A DNA stretch of 64,000 nucleotides from Brachyspira suanatina (lineage in GTDB: Bacteria; Spirochaetota; Brachyspiria; Brachyspirales; Brachyspiraceae): assembly GCF_001049755.1 (NCBI RefSeq), contig NZ_CVLB01000002.1, positions 45,625 through 109,624 of the forward strand, given 5' to 3'. The notes beneath the pieces were generated by a model. That model was not told the DNA's origin, did not search any database, and saw only the letters and a list, made by a program, of their open reading frames with translations. Shown piece after piece: positions 30,713-40,140 of the stretch. Within the stretch, counting starts at the first letter, position 1. Every line of letters begins with the position of its first letter. The translations under genes were made by a program, and so were the position numbers.

Positions 30713-32230
30713 GTGAACTTTTTCGATTATATAAAATACAATTTATTTAACATAAGAACTCCTGAACTAGTAGAAAAAATGCGTATGGAGGAGTATTCTG
30801 ATAGAATATCTAAACAAAAATATAATTTTGTAGACTTAAAAACTAAATCATTAACAGTTACATGTGCAAAATTCATGTTTGAAATGTATAAAGTAATAGG
30901 ACCATTACTCAATCCTTTAAAAGAAGAGTTTATAATAAAAGATGGAAAACAATTTTCATATTATTTGATAGAAGTATCTTTTAATAATGAAATGAAAGAA
31001 TTATATGCTACATTAAATAGAGATTATATGATGTCAAAAATACAGGAAGGTAAAAATCCTAATGCTGTATTTAATGAAGTAAAAAATAACTTCGTAAAAT
31101 TCAAGAAATTTATAAGCGGAGAAAGTGGAAAAGAAATCAATTTAACTTTCAATTTGCTTAAAGACTTTGCCCAGTTATCAAATTTTGATTTCTTTCTATT
31201 TTTAAGAGCTTTTTGTCCTTCATTTGTAGATGGTGCTTATAATTCTAATCCACAATTCAAACCTAGTTCAAATATACAAATAGTTGATGACTTAGTAAAA
31301 TTAGACTATGCTGTTAATTCTATAGTAATAAGAAAAGAATTATTATCTGCATTAAATGTATTTCAGCAATATTTAGGAATGCCTGCTATACCTGAAAAAA
31401 ATATTAAATCATTCTTAGCAAGAATTAAATATCTTCAAACTCCTGATGTAATGCATGACATAATAGTTTATTTACTTAAAGATTTTACTTATAAATGCAG
31501 TATTAATCCGTCAAATGTTAATATATTTGTAAATTATATAACAGATTTCACAAATAATTTGAAAAAAGATATGGATAGTATAGTTTCTGAAATTAAGAGC
31601 AGTAAAATTGCTGGAATGAGAAATAAAATATTTAACGGCATAGAAATATTAAAAATGTCTAATGTAAATGAAGAAAAAAATGAACAGCTTGAAAAATTTG
31701 ACTGTCCTATATTTACATGTGTAGAACCGCTTCAGTATATAAAAACATTCATCATAGAAATGTTTGATATAAATTATAAAGATCCGCTTAATGATATGTT
31801 TTTAGGTGCCGAATTTGTTAGTAAAGATAGGAATTCTCAAGGCTTAGATGCTTTCTATATATTAAATGATGTAAGAGAAGTTATACAAAGATTTGACACT
31901 ATGCTAAGTCCTGAATCTGAAAATTTTAAACGTTTGAAAACTTGGATAATTTCGAAAAATAAAGCAAATGCCAATAAAGATTTAATAGAAACTATGGTAA
32001 ATAAAATAGATACTGAAGGAAATAAAATAGTACTAAGTGTTTATAATTCTGTAATAGATCTAACTACTATAGTAAAAAATATTTTTGAAGATTGCAAAAA
32101 TAATACTAAATTAGAAATTACTAATGCCAATAAAGTGCAATATTTACCTAAATTTAATCTTGATATAGCTAAAAAAATGCTTGATGATTTTGATAATTTT
32201 ATTGCTCTTATGAAAAACTTCGTAAGATAA
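30713..32230 (+). CDS. Spirochaete hypothetical protein, possibly DUF5312
   Basis: 505 residues, start GTG, with GGGG about ten bases upstream. No signal peptide or membrane segment. The N-terminal part (KFMFEMYKVIGPLLNPLKEE at about 60-80) resembles, from memory, the start of the DUF5312 family of spirochaete proteins; confidence in that is modest. The body looks alpha-helical with scattered acidic patches and no catalytic motif. It is followed 24 bases later by the flippase-like gene. Confidence 0.6.
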   Translation: MNFFDYIKYNLFNIRTPELVEKMRMEEYSDRISKQKYNFVDLKTKSLTVTCAKFMFEMYKVIGPLLNPLKEEFIIKDGKQFSYYLIEVSFNNEMKELYATLNRDYMMSKIQEGKNPNAVFNEVKNNFVKFKKFISGESGKEINLTFNLLKDFAQLSNFDFFLFLRAFCPSFVDGAYNSNPQFKPSSNIQIVDDLVKLDYAVNSIVIRKELLSALNVFQQYLGMPAIPEKNIKSFLARIKYLQTPDVMHDIIVYLLKDFTYKCSINPSNVNIFVNYITDFTNNLKKDMDSIVSEIKSSKIAGMRNKIFNGIEILKMSNVNEEKNEQLEKFDCPIFTCVEPLQYIKTFIIEMFDINYKDPLNDMFLGAEFVSKDRNSQGLDAFYILNDVREVIQRFDTMLSPESENFKRLKTWIISKNKANANKDLIETMVNKIDTEGNKIVLSVYNSVIDLTTIVKNIFEDCKNNTKLEITNANKVQYLPKFNLDIAKKMLDDFDNFIALMKNFVR

Positions 32231-32254
32231 AATTGAAAATTTGGAAAATTTATA

Positions 32255-33283
32255 ATGAATAAAAATTATAAAACTATTATACAGGTAATAATAGGAATTG
32301 TTATAAGCGTAATTTGTTTATATTTTGCTTTCAGAGGAATAGATATAAAAGAATCTTTAGAGATAGTAAAAAATATAAATATTCCATATTTTATTATTTC
32401 TCTTGTATTGAGTGTAATTATTATAGCATTAAGAGGTTTGAGATGGGAATGTTTTATTCCTTTAAAAAAGCCTATAAAAAAAAGAACTGTGGTAATGGCC
32501 ACATATATAGGATATATGGGAAATAATATACTTCCTGCTAAACTTGGAGAGGTAGCAAGAGCTTATATATTGGGAATGAAAGAAAATGTAAGCAAATCTG
32601 CATTGATCGCTTCAGTTGTTACTGAAAGACTTTTCGATGTTATAACAGGAGGTATTATATTAACCGTATCTGTAATATTCATACCTAATTTACCTGAAAA
32701 AGTCACTTATGCTGCTATTGCTTTATTTGTTTTATCAATAGTTGGTTTTTTGGTATTAATATTTTTAGTATGGCAGAGAGATTTTGCTCATAAGGTTTTT
32801 CATAAAATTTTTGGAATACTTCCTAAAAATATCGGAGATAAATTAATTGAGTTTTCATGCAATTTTATAGACGGAATAGGATTTAAAAATGATCCTAAGC
32901 ATATATTTTTAATATTCTTCTATACTTTTCTTTATCTTATAGGACAAATATTAACTATAAGTTTTTTAATGACAGCATTTAATATTAAAGCTAGTCCTAT
33001 AATAGCATTATTTATGTTTGCTGTCGGAGGATTCGGTTTTGCTGTACCTTCTGCCCCATCAGGGATAGGACCTTTTGAATGGGCCATTGTATTTGGTCTT
33101 TCTCTTATAGGTGTAGAAAAAACTATAGCATTTCCTTATGCTCTTGTATATCATATGATGGGAATTTTACCTATAGTTATAATAGGATTTATATTTCTAT
33201 TTATACTAGGTGTAGATTTAAAGACAGCTACTAAAGGCGATAATAATCAAACAGCAGAAAGCAAAGAACAAAATAATGCATAA
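32255..33283 (+). CDS. Flippase-like (YbhN / UPF0104) integral membrane protein
   Basis: 342 residues with about eight membrane helices and the signatures of the lysylphosphatidylglycerol-synthase transmembrane family: ALRGLRWECFIP near 60, GNNILPAKLGEVARAY near 90-105, SVVTERLFDVITG near 125, and GFGFAVPSAPSGIGPFEWA near 255. Members without the synthase domain are thought to move lipids across the membrane, but substrate is not established. The C-terminus is a short hydrophilic tail. It ends three bases before the stop of the convergent rsmG, so the two transcripts must overlap. Confidence 0.85.
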   Translation: MNKNYKTIIQVIIGIVISVICLYFAFRGIDIKESLEIVKNINIPYFIISLVLSVIIIALRGLRWECFIPLKKPIKKRTVVMATYIGYMGNNILPAKLGEVARAYILGMKENVSKSALIASVVTERLFDVITGGIILTVSVIFIPNLPEKVTYAAIALFVLSIVGFLVLIFLVWQRDFAHKVFHKIFGILPKNIGDKLIEFSCNFIDGIGFKNDPKHIFLIFFYTFLYLIGQILTISFLMTAFNIKASPIIALFMFAVGGFGFAVPSAPSGIGPFEWAIVFGLSLIGVEKTIAFPYALVYHMMGILPIVIIGFIFLFILGVDLKTATKGDNNQTAESKEQNNA

Positions 33284-33286
33284 ATA

Positions 33287-33907
33287 TCATAAACTAGATA
33301 TTATTACTATATGACGTTCTTTATCTTTTGATTCAAGTTTTTTTATTTCTATATTATATTTACTTTTTTGAATATTTACTTCTTTTAATTCTTCTTCTAT
33401 TTTTTCTTTCTTGCCTTTATATAAAATCAATTTTGATTTTCTTGTCTTTAATTTATTAAATATTTTTAAAAGTGTTGCTATATCTGAAAAAGCTCTTGAT
33501 GTTATAGTATCATATTTTTCTTTTATCTCATAAGCATTTATACATTTCACTTCTATATTATTTAATTCTAATTTATCTTTAGCTAATCTTAAAAACTCAG
33601 CCTTTTTATTTTTAGATTCGCATAATGTAAATTTCTTATCATTAAATACAATGGCAAGCGGTATAGAAGGAAGTCCTGATCCTGAACCTATATCTATTAT
33701 ATTATCATAATCAGTAAATATATCCAAAGCAAGAAGACAATCAGCAATATGATCATTAAAAAAATCTTCTTCTGTCTTTGCCCCTGTAATATTAACATTT
33801 TTATTATAATCTATTACCAAAGAAGCATATTTTATAAGTTTTTCTTTTTTATTTTCATCAATTTTTATAATATTGCTGATATTGTCTAGTATAGAATCAT
33901 AATGCAT
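33287..33907 (-). CDS. rsmG: 16S rRNA (guanine-527-N7) methyltransferase
   Basis: 206 residues, full length. RsmG methylates N7 of G527 of 16S rRNA with S-adenosylmethionine. SAM-binding motif I is IDIGSGSGLPSIPLAI near 68-83, motif II FTLCESKNKKAEFL near 92-105, and TSRAFSDI near 135-142 is the family signature. The start lies two bases after the stop of the LolA-like gene, implying translational coupling, and it is the last gene of a leftward run that starts with ispF. Elsewhere rsmG usually sits with mnmG or parAB; that context is absent here. Confidence 0.94.
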   Translation of the reverse strand: MHYDSILDNISNIIKIDENKKEKLIKYASLVIDYNKNVNITGAKTEEDFFNDHIADCLLALDIFTDYDNIIDIGSGSGLPSIPLAIVFNDKKFTLCESKNKKAEFLRLAKDKLELNNIEVKCINAYEIKEKYDTITSRAFSDIATLLKIFNKLKTRKSKLILYKGKKEKIEEELKEVNIQKSKYNIEIKKLESKDKERHIVIISSL

Positions 33908-33909
33908 AA

Positions 33910-34629
33910 TTACCAGCCCAATTTCTTAGCATCTTGTTTAGCTTTATCTCCTGCTGATACATTTGTAACATTATAACGAAGTTCTCTTTTATCAGTTTTA
34001 CTTTTCATGATAAACTCTTTCGGATAAGGTATATTATTAACAGTAGTATAAGAACCCAACTCTACATTAACAACATTATCCATAAAAGCAGTAGAAAAAC
34101 TTCTTACTCTGTAAGTAGATGCTGAGAAAACTATTGTATCTACCCTATCATTATACCCTATTTCTAATGTATGCCAATTTTTTCCTAATATGATATTGCT
34201 GCTTACTATTTTTTTAGACAAATCTATAAATTTATAATCTAATATATCAGCATAAACTTTAGGGAAACGCATAATAGGAGCTTCCAATGCAAACTCATCG
34301 AAATTTCTTTTTAAAGGAGCCTCTGCTTCAGGCAAATCTAATGTAAGACTATTATTATTAACCTTAGCATCGAATATAAGACTTCCTAAAAGTCCATCAA
34401 CAACATTCATATATTTATTATTGCTGTTTTTATAATAATTAACAAGCATAGGCATTTGATCCAAATCATCCCCGCTGTAAAAAGCTCCACCTGATGAATA
34501 TATGTTTGTGAAAGGAGACTTTGAAAATCTAGTAAAAGCCTCTTTCATCACTTCCTTTTCATTTTGGCTGAATGCCAAGCTAGAAATCAATAAAAATATA
34601 ATAAATACAATAATATTATTTTTCATCAT
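33910..34629 (-). CDS. Exported protein, LolA-like fold suspected
   Basis: 239 residues. Signal peptide MMKNNIIVFIIFLLISSLAFSQ. The mature part has the strand pattern of lipoprotein-carrier or outer-membrane lipoprotein-sorting proteins: an FTRFSKSPFTNIYSSGGAFY start, a hydrophobic NNNSLTLDLP segment, DTIVFSASTYRV and a late IPYPKEFIMKS. This is fold-level guesswork without sequence motif. AGAGG lies ten bases before the first ATG. It sits between the TPR gene and rsmG in the ispF run. Confidence 0.5.
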   Translation of the reverse strand: MMKNNIIVFIIFLLISSLAFSQNEKEVMKEAFTRFSKSPFTNIYSSGGAFYSGDDLDQMPMLVNYYKNSNNKYMNVVDGLLGSLIFDAKVNNNSLTLDLPEAEAPLKRNFDEFALEAPIMRFPKVYADILDYKFIDLSKKIVSSNIILGKNWHTLEIGYNDRVDTIVFSASTYRVRSFSTAFMDNVVNVELGSYTTVNNIPYPKEFIMKSKTDKRELRYNVTNVSAGDKAKQDAKKLGW

Positions 34630-34673
34630 TATTTATAAACCTCTTAAAATTAGATATAAGATATAAAACCTAT

Positions 34674-36611
34674 TTATTTTTCCTCTGTTAAACTTTCTAT
34701 TCTCTCTTTTATTCTATTTTCATTATAATCAAATTCTTTTTTATATGAAGATATTGATTTTCTATAATATTTAAGGGCATTTTTATAATCATTTTTTGCA
34801 TAATACGCATCGGCAATATGAGCATATATCTCAGCTTTAGAGTCATCATCTACATATAAAGCAGCTTTCAATAATGTTTTTAAGGCATTATCATAATCTC
34901 CTTTCTTATAATATGCAAAACCTAAAGTGTCTATATAATGAGGAGACTGAGGCTCTAATTCAACAGCATCTTTAGAAAGTGATATAGCTTTATCCAAATC
35001 ACTGCCTAATGAAACCAATGCCCAAGATAAACTATTCATATTTTCTGCTGAGCTTGTATCCTGAGAATATTTATAATTAGCATATAGTAATGCTGAATTT
35101 GTATTATCTAATGCTAATGATGTTACATAAGGAATATTTATTCTATAATCATTTGTATTTGATTTATTATTGCTAAAATATTCAAAGTCTTCATTTAAAT
35201 ATTTATTGGCATTAACTTCATCATTATTCATTAATGCAGCATAAGCCTTTAAATAGCTGTAAGAATATTTTTCTTTTTCATATTTTTCAATGGCACTTAT
35301 AGCAAGTTCACTCTCACCTATATCACTAGCTGTTAATACCAATGATACTAATTCATTTTCTTTTATATTTTTATTATCTAAAGATAAATATTTATTTAAC
35401 ATATCTTTGGATGATTTAAAATCATTTTGATTTTTGAACTCCAAAGCAGCCTGCAAATATAAGTTATTAAATTTTCCACTATTATCATAGCTTATTAAAT
35501 TATCTATATGTTTTGGCAAAGCATCTATATTTTTAATCATCAAATAAAATGATATTATATCCATCTCTGAATTCATTTTATTATCTTTATTTCCTATTTC
35601 AGAAACCATTTTATAGTATGTCTGTATAATATCCAAGTCTATTTCTCTTCTATCTAAATCAGTTTCAATCATATTAAGAGCATTGCTGTATCCTGAAGTT
35701 TTTGCTTCTATAATAATAGACAATATCTTAGGAAGATTAGGATCTGAACCATCTATTTCATCAAATAATCCATCATCATATTTATCTGACATAAAACTTA
35801 AATATGCACTTAAATATAGAGCATCATCTATACCTATACTATTAGAATAAGCTTCATTATATTTTTCTAAAGCCTGATAACTTTTTACTATTCCATAAGA
35901 AGCTGCATATTTATCAGCAGGAGATAACTGAACATTTTCTAATTTTTTGAATCTATTTAAAGCACTTGAAAATCTGCTTAAATAAAATTCACTCATACCA
36001 TAATAAAAATTATAATAGCTTAAATAATTGTTGTTATTACTTGGTTTTTTAGTTTCATCTACTTTAGAGAAATAGTATACAGCTTTATTAAGTTCTTTAC
36101 TTTGATAGTATGTATATCCCAATAATATTAAAACATCATTATTTGAATTATCTATTTCATAAGCAGTTTCTAAATAATATCTTGCCTTTTCAATATTATT
36201 CATAATGAATATATTTCTTTCAGCTGCTTTAAATAATATATCAATATCTTCAGGAGAATCAAAAACTAAGTCATCATATATTCTTGAACTTTCATAATAC
36301 TCTCCCAAAGCCTCATGAGTTTCAGCTAATGTTATATATATCTCTTTATTTTGTACATATTTAACAATTTCCTGAAGTATTACTTTGGCACTCTCTAAAT
36401 CTTTTATAGTTTGTTCTGTTACTGTTTTACTAGCCAATGCTCTCTCTTTATAATATAAAGCCAAACTATAGGCCGCTTTTGCCTCTTCTTCGCTTTTTAT
36501 ATACTGAGAATCTTTGAATACATTTTCATCTTCTTTATTTGACTGCGAAAATAAATTAAATGCACTAAATATAAAAATTGCCAATACAATACAAATTTTT
36601 CTGATAAACAT
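34674..36611 (-). CDS. Exported TPR repeat protein
   Basis: About 645 residues. The ATG at 36611 is preferred: GGAG lies nine bases upstream and it directly opens a signal peptide (MFIRKICIVLAIFIFSAFN, cleavage near SQ). A codon five residues earlier (36626) is the longest option. TPR-like helical pairs occur at about 70-180 and strongly at 505-625 (for example SPHYIDTLGFAYYKKGDYDN and NALKYYRKSISSYKKEFDYN). As an exported solenoid it probably acts in the periplasm on envelope or polysaccharide assembly, but nothing shows the partner. It follows the squalene/phytoene synthase-like gene by about 90 bases. Confidence 0.8.
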   Translation of the reverse strand: MFIRKICIVLAIFIFSAFNLFSQSNKEDENVFKDSQYIKSEEEAKAAYSLALYYKERALASKTVTEQTIKDLESAKVILQEIVKYVQNKEIYITLAETHEALGEYYESSRIYDDLVFDSPEDIDILFKAAERNIFIMNNIEKARYYLETAYEIDNSNNDVLILLGYTYYQSKELNKAVYYFSKVDETKKPSNNNNYLSYYNFYYGMSEFYLSRFSSALNRFKKLENVQLSPADKYAASYGIVKSYQALEKYNEAYSNSIGIDDALYLSAYLSFMSDKYDDGLFDEIDGSDPNLPKILSIIIEAKTSGYSNALNMIETDLDRREIDLDIIQTYYKMVSEIGNKDNKMNSEMDIISFYLMIKNIDALPKHIDNLISYDNSGKFNNLYLQAALEFKNQNDFKSSKDMLNKYLSLDNKNIKENELVSLVLTASDIGESELAISAIEKYEKEKYSYSYLKAYAALMNNDEVNANKYLNEDFEYFSNNKSNTNDYRINIPYVTSLALDNTNSALLYANYKYSQDTSSAENMNSLSWALVSLGSDLDKAISLSKDAVELEPQSPHYIDTLGFAYYKKGDYDNALKTLLKAALYVDDDSKAEIYAHIADAYYAKNDYKNALKYYRKSISSYKKEFDYNENRIKERIESLTEEK

Positions 36612-36701
36612 ACTAAACTGCTCCATGATTTAAAGTTTACATAATTTTAATATATATCAATGCAAAAAACAAGACTTTAAATTTGAAATATGATATTTTA
36701 T

Positions 36702-37703
36702 TTACTCATTATTTGCTGTAGTATCAGATTCATTTAATCCTGACTCTTTTGTAAATGCTTTCTCTAATAAGTCTTCCAATCTTTTATTTGTATAATAATC
36801 AGCTTTAACTTTTGTAACTATCTCTAAAGTATTTTTTCTTGGAATTTTCACAGTTTCACCCATAAATATATTATAATTGCTTTTCATAAGCCTAATAGTT
36901 TCATACCCCATTAATACAGCAACTAAACAGAAATGTCTATAACCGGATGCTTTTTTCTCTATTGACATAATATATTCTATAGAATTTCTAAACTCGCTCA
37001 TTGCTGATTCTACCATTTTTATTAAAATCTCCATAGATTTATCCATATAAGCACCGTCTTCAAAATATGGAGCAGGATTTTCATTTTCAAATAAACTTAT
37101 AGGCCAAAAAACTCTTTTCTCTTCATAATCTAATTTAGCATCCTTAATGATATTAACTTTCTGTAAAAATCTTCCTAAGCTTTTAGCCTTCTCTCTATCT
37201 AACTCTATATTATCCAAGATCTTTGCAAGTTCTGTAAGATAAAGTCCTACAGTACCAGCCACATAATAACAATAATCATCTAAATCCTCAAATGTTGATA
37301 TAGTATGATCCTGATAATAAATCATACCATAACCCATTTCTCTCAAATATGAAATAGATATATTTTTTATTTCCTGTTTGAAAGTAAAAAAAGATTTAAC
37401 AACTATATCTATATTTTCTATTAAAACTTTATCATTTTCATTTATAGAATGCTCTATAACCACATTTTTGAAATTTTCTAAATTATCAATATTTTCTGTT
37501 TTTAATATATTAATAAAAGCTGTTATTAATGTCTCTTTATCCTCAGCAGTATGACTGGAATCTTCTATAGTATCTATTATCCTAGCAAGTAAGTATTGCA
37601 CTTCTACTTTATTTTTTTTATTCTTATCTAATAATGGTATAGTTAAAGCAAAGCTTCTTGAAACTAAATCTAGTAAATATTTCGTATTAATTTTTGTTGC
37701 CAT
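36702..37703 (-). CDS. Squalene/phytoene synthase family protein
   Basis: 333 residues. Both aspartate-rich sites of head-to-head prenyl synthases are present: RIIDTIED (D44, D48) and QKVNIIKDAKLD (D188, D192), with YCYYVAGTVG at about 144-153 between them. Such enzymes join two farnesyl or geranylgeranyl diphosphates to squalene, dehydrosqualene or phytoene. Motif QxxNIIxD is closer to squalene synthase than to most CrtB proteins, but product cannot be read from sequence. It is 16 bases downstream of ispF, so precursor supply and use are co-transcribed. No cyclase, desaturase or hopanoid gene is in the window. AGGA precedes the ATG by eight bases. Confidence 0.88.
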   Translation of the reverse strand: MATKINTKYLLDLVSRSFALTIPLLDKNKKNKVEVQYLLARIIDTIEDSSHTAEDKETLITAFINILKTENIDNLENFKNVVIEHSINENDKVLIENIDIVVKSFFTFKQEIKNISISYLREMGYGMIYYQDHTISTFEDLDDYCYYVAGTVGLYLTELAKILDNIELDREKAKSLGRFLQKVNIIKDAKLDYEEKRVFWPISLFENENPAPYFEDGAYMDKSMEILIKMVESAMSEFRNSIEYIMSIEKKASGYRHFCLVAVLMGYETIRLMKSNYNIFMGETVKIPRKNTLEIVTKVKADYYTNKRLEDLLEKAFTKESGLNESDTTANNE

Positions 37704-37719
37704 ATGTTTTTCCTAAGTT

Positions 37720-38196
37720 TTATTTTATTTTTTTTAGTAAAGATACACAATGAACTGCTATGCCTTCTCCTCTGCCTATAGAATCCATTTTTTCATTAGT
37801 TTTAGCTTTTACCGAAACATTTTCTATATCAGTTTTAAGAATGTTGGATAGATTCTCTCTCATAGCGTCTATATAATTTCTTAATTTTGGTTTTTCTAAT
37901 ATAATAGTAATATCAGTATTTGATATTTCATAATTTTTTTCTTTCATAATTGATACTGTTTTTTCCAATAATACTATAGAAGAAATATCTTTATATTTTG
38001 CATCATTATCAGGAAAATGACTGCCTATATCTCCCAATGCTAAAGCCCCTAATATAGAATCTATTAAAGCATGGATAACAGCATCAGCATCTGAATGACC
38101 TTTTAACCCCAATTCATAAGGAATTTCTATTCCTGAAAGTATTAATTTACGATTCTCAGCAAATACATGTGAATCGTATCCATATCCTATTCTCAT
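37720..38196 (-). CDS. ispF: 2-C-methyl-D-erythritol 2,4-cyclodiphosphate synthase
   Basis: 158 residues, full length. IspF makes the cyclic diphosphate intermediate of the MEP isoprenoid pathway. MRIGYGYDSHVF gives metal ligands D8 and H10, and H42 in AVIHALIDSI is the third; GHSDADAV and IGSHFPDND are also conserved. It is the first gene of a leftward run (ispF, squalene/phytoene synthase-like, TPR, LolA-like, rsmG). ispD, often next to or fused with ispF, is not here. Confidence 0.97.
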   Translation of the reverse strand: MRIGYGYDSHVFAENRKLILSGIEIPYELGLKGHSDADAVIHALIDSILGALALGDIGSHFPDNDAKYKDISSIVLLEKTVSIMKEKNYEISNTDITIILEKPKLRNYIDAMRENLSNILKTDIENVSVKAKTNEKMDSIGRGEGIAVHCVSLLKKIK

Positions 38197-38392
38197 TTAT
38201 TAATTCCTAAATTATATGTATTTAAATTATACTAAAATAGATTAATTTGTCAAATTATTTTATATAGTATAATTATAATGCATATTCATTAATTATCTAC
38301 TTTTTCAAAAAATAATTAAGTATGATTTGTATAATAAAACATATACCATATTTATATCTAAAATAAAAAAAACTAAAATTTACATATACTGG

Positions 38393-38420
38393 TTGAATGA
38401 AGATAAAAAATTTATATAAT
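38393..38420 (+). promoter_or_regulatory. Sigma-70 promoter of the symporter gene
   Basis: TTGAAT, 16 bases, TATAAT, ending 40 bases before the start codon; one mismatch to consensus per hexamer at most. Confidence 0.6.
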
Positions 38421-38460
38421 ACTATACATAGAAAAATATAAAAATATACGGAGAAAGAAA

Positions 38461-39642
38461 ATGAAAAAAATAGGTCTCTTACCTAGAATTATTATAGGTA
38501 TCATTCTGGGTATATTAGTTGGTATGTATCTTCCTGCTCCTGTAGTAAGAATTTTTGTAACTATAAGTAGTATATTCAGTTTATTCTTAAATTTTATTAT
38601 ACCGCTTATGATAGTGGCTTTTATTGGTTATGGTATTGCCAATCTAACAGAAGGTGCAACTAAATTAATAGGAATTACAGTCGTTATATCTTACGGATCT
38701 ACTTTATTAGCTGGAAGTATAGCATTTTTAGTAGCTTCTAATCTTTTCCCTACTCTTTTAGGGGCTTCTGCTCTAAGCAGTGTAAAAATTGAATCTGGTT
38801 TAGACAGCTATTTTACTATACCTCTTAAACCATTATTTGACGTTACATCTGCCGTAGTATTTGCTTTTATATTAGGTATTGGTATAACAATGCTAAGACC
38901 TAAAAAACAAGGTGAAGAATTATTTTCTATAGTAAGAGACTCTGAAGAAGTTATACAGGCAATTTTAAAAAATATAATAATTCCAATACTTCCTTTACAT
39001 ATTTTAGGTACATTTGCTAATTTAGCTTATGCAGGAAGCATACAGCATATACTTGTAATATTCGGTAAAGTATTTGCTGTTGTTATTACTCTTCATATAC
39101 TTTATATTACTGCTTTATTTATAATATCAGGTATTATAGGAGGAAAATCACCTTTAATGCTTATTAAAAATCAGATTCCGCCATATTTTACTGCTGTAGG
39201 TACTCAAAGCAGTGCTGCAACTATACCTGTAAGCTTAATAGCTGCTGAAAGAAATGGAGTATCTGAACAAATTAGAAAATTCGTAATACCGCTTTGTGCT
39301 ACTATACACTTAGCTGGTTCTATGATTACATTAACTTGCTGTTCTACTGCTGTTATATTAATATTAGGACAAACTCCTACTTACACTTCAATTCTTCCTT
39401 TCATACTTATGTTGGGAATAGCTATGGTTGCTGCTCCTGGTGCTCCTGGCGGTGCTGTTATGAGTGCTTTGCCTTTCTTCTATATGATTGGAATAACTGG
39501 AGAAGAATTACAAGGTTTAATGATAGCATTATATTTAACTCAGGACTCTTTCGGTACTGCTGCTAATGTATCTGGGGATAATGCTATAGCTGTATTTGTT
39601 GATTGGTTCTATCAAACTAGAATAAAAAAAGATGCTGCTTGA
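38461..39642 (+). CDS. Dicarboxylate/amino acid:cation symporter (DAACS)
   Basis: 393 residues with about eight membrane segments plus re-entrant loops. The family's serine-rich loop is present as AVGTQSSAATIPVSL (near 244-258), and the second as MVAAPGAPGGAVMSALPFF (near 323-341), with LTQDSFGTAANVSGDNAIAV as the substrate/cation site in the last helix. It should import glutamate, aspartate or C4-dicarboxylates with Na+ or H+. At the equivalent of the usual substrate-binding Arg of glutamate transporters the sequence is not decisive, so substrate is left open. GGAG precedes the ATG; a terminator follows. Confidence 0.92.
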   Translation: MKKIGLLPRIIIGIILGILVGMYLPAPVVRIFVTISSIFSLFLNFIIPLMIVAFIGYGIANLTEGATKLIGITVVISYGSTLLAGSIAFLVASNLFPTLLGASALSSVKIESGLDSYFTIPLKPLFDVTSAVVFAFILGIGITMLRPKKQGEELFSIVRDSEEVIQAILKNIIIPILPLHILGTFANLAYAGSIQHILVIFGKVFAVVITLHILYITALFIISGIIGGKSPLMLIKNQIPPYFTAVGTQSSAATIPVSLIAAERNGVSEQIRKFVIPLCATIHLAGSMITLTCCSTAVILILGQTPTYTSILPFILMLGIAMVAAPGAPGGAVMSALPFFYMIGITGEELQGLMIALYLTQDSFGTAANVSGDNAIAVFVDWFYQTRIKKDAA

Positions 39643-39669
39643 TTTTATTAAATTAAAATGAGAATATAA

Positions 39670-39711
39670 AAAAGGATAGTTCTTTATAAAAGGGCTGTCC
39701 TTTTTTATTAT
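39670..39711 (+). terminator. Rho-independent terminator after the symporter
   Basis: Stem AAAAAGGATAGTT / GGCTGTCCTTTTT with G-T pairs, A/T-rich loop, then a T run. Confidence 0.7.
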
Positions 39712-39727
39712 GACTTTAATTACATAT

Positions 39728-40039
39728 GCCCGCCCTCTTTCTTTACTGCTTAAATATAAAATTTCAGTTATTATTTTTTATAATAGCTAAATTAGAAATT
39801 CTAACACCCGCCCAAGTTTAAATTAAATTTTTTATCTCTTTAACGCACGGTGAACAAAATCTATTATATAATTGAGATTGTTATTATTAATTCATTTATA
39901 TTTATAATGCCTCTCTGCGTGCGGTTAAAAGATTATAAATCTTAATAAAATTTTGGGTGGGTGCTATAATTACAAATAAAAATAAAAAAGAAATATAATA
40001 CAAAAATATCAGATGATTTAAAAAACCTAAAGGGTGGGA
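39728..40039. repeat. Nested inverted-repeat element, copy A
   Basis: 312 bases. Three pairs of GC-rich boxes are nested: outer GCCCGCCCTCTTT (39728) with CCTAAAGGGTGGGA (40026); middle CACCCGCCCAAGTTT (39805) with TTTTGGGTGGGTG (39951); inner TAACGCACGGTGAAC (39841) with CTGCGTGCGGTTAA (39915). Box spacing is nearly the same as in copy C. No coding capacity. It fills most of the 500-base gap before the PstS-like gene. Confidence 0.75.
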
Positions 40040-40140
40040 TTTAAAATAAAACAAAAAAGAAAATTATTTTTTATTAATACCCTATTGATGTATAATTTAT
40101 TTTATAGTATTATTCTCAAAAATATTATTAGAAAAAACTT

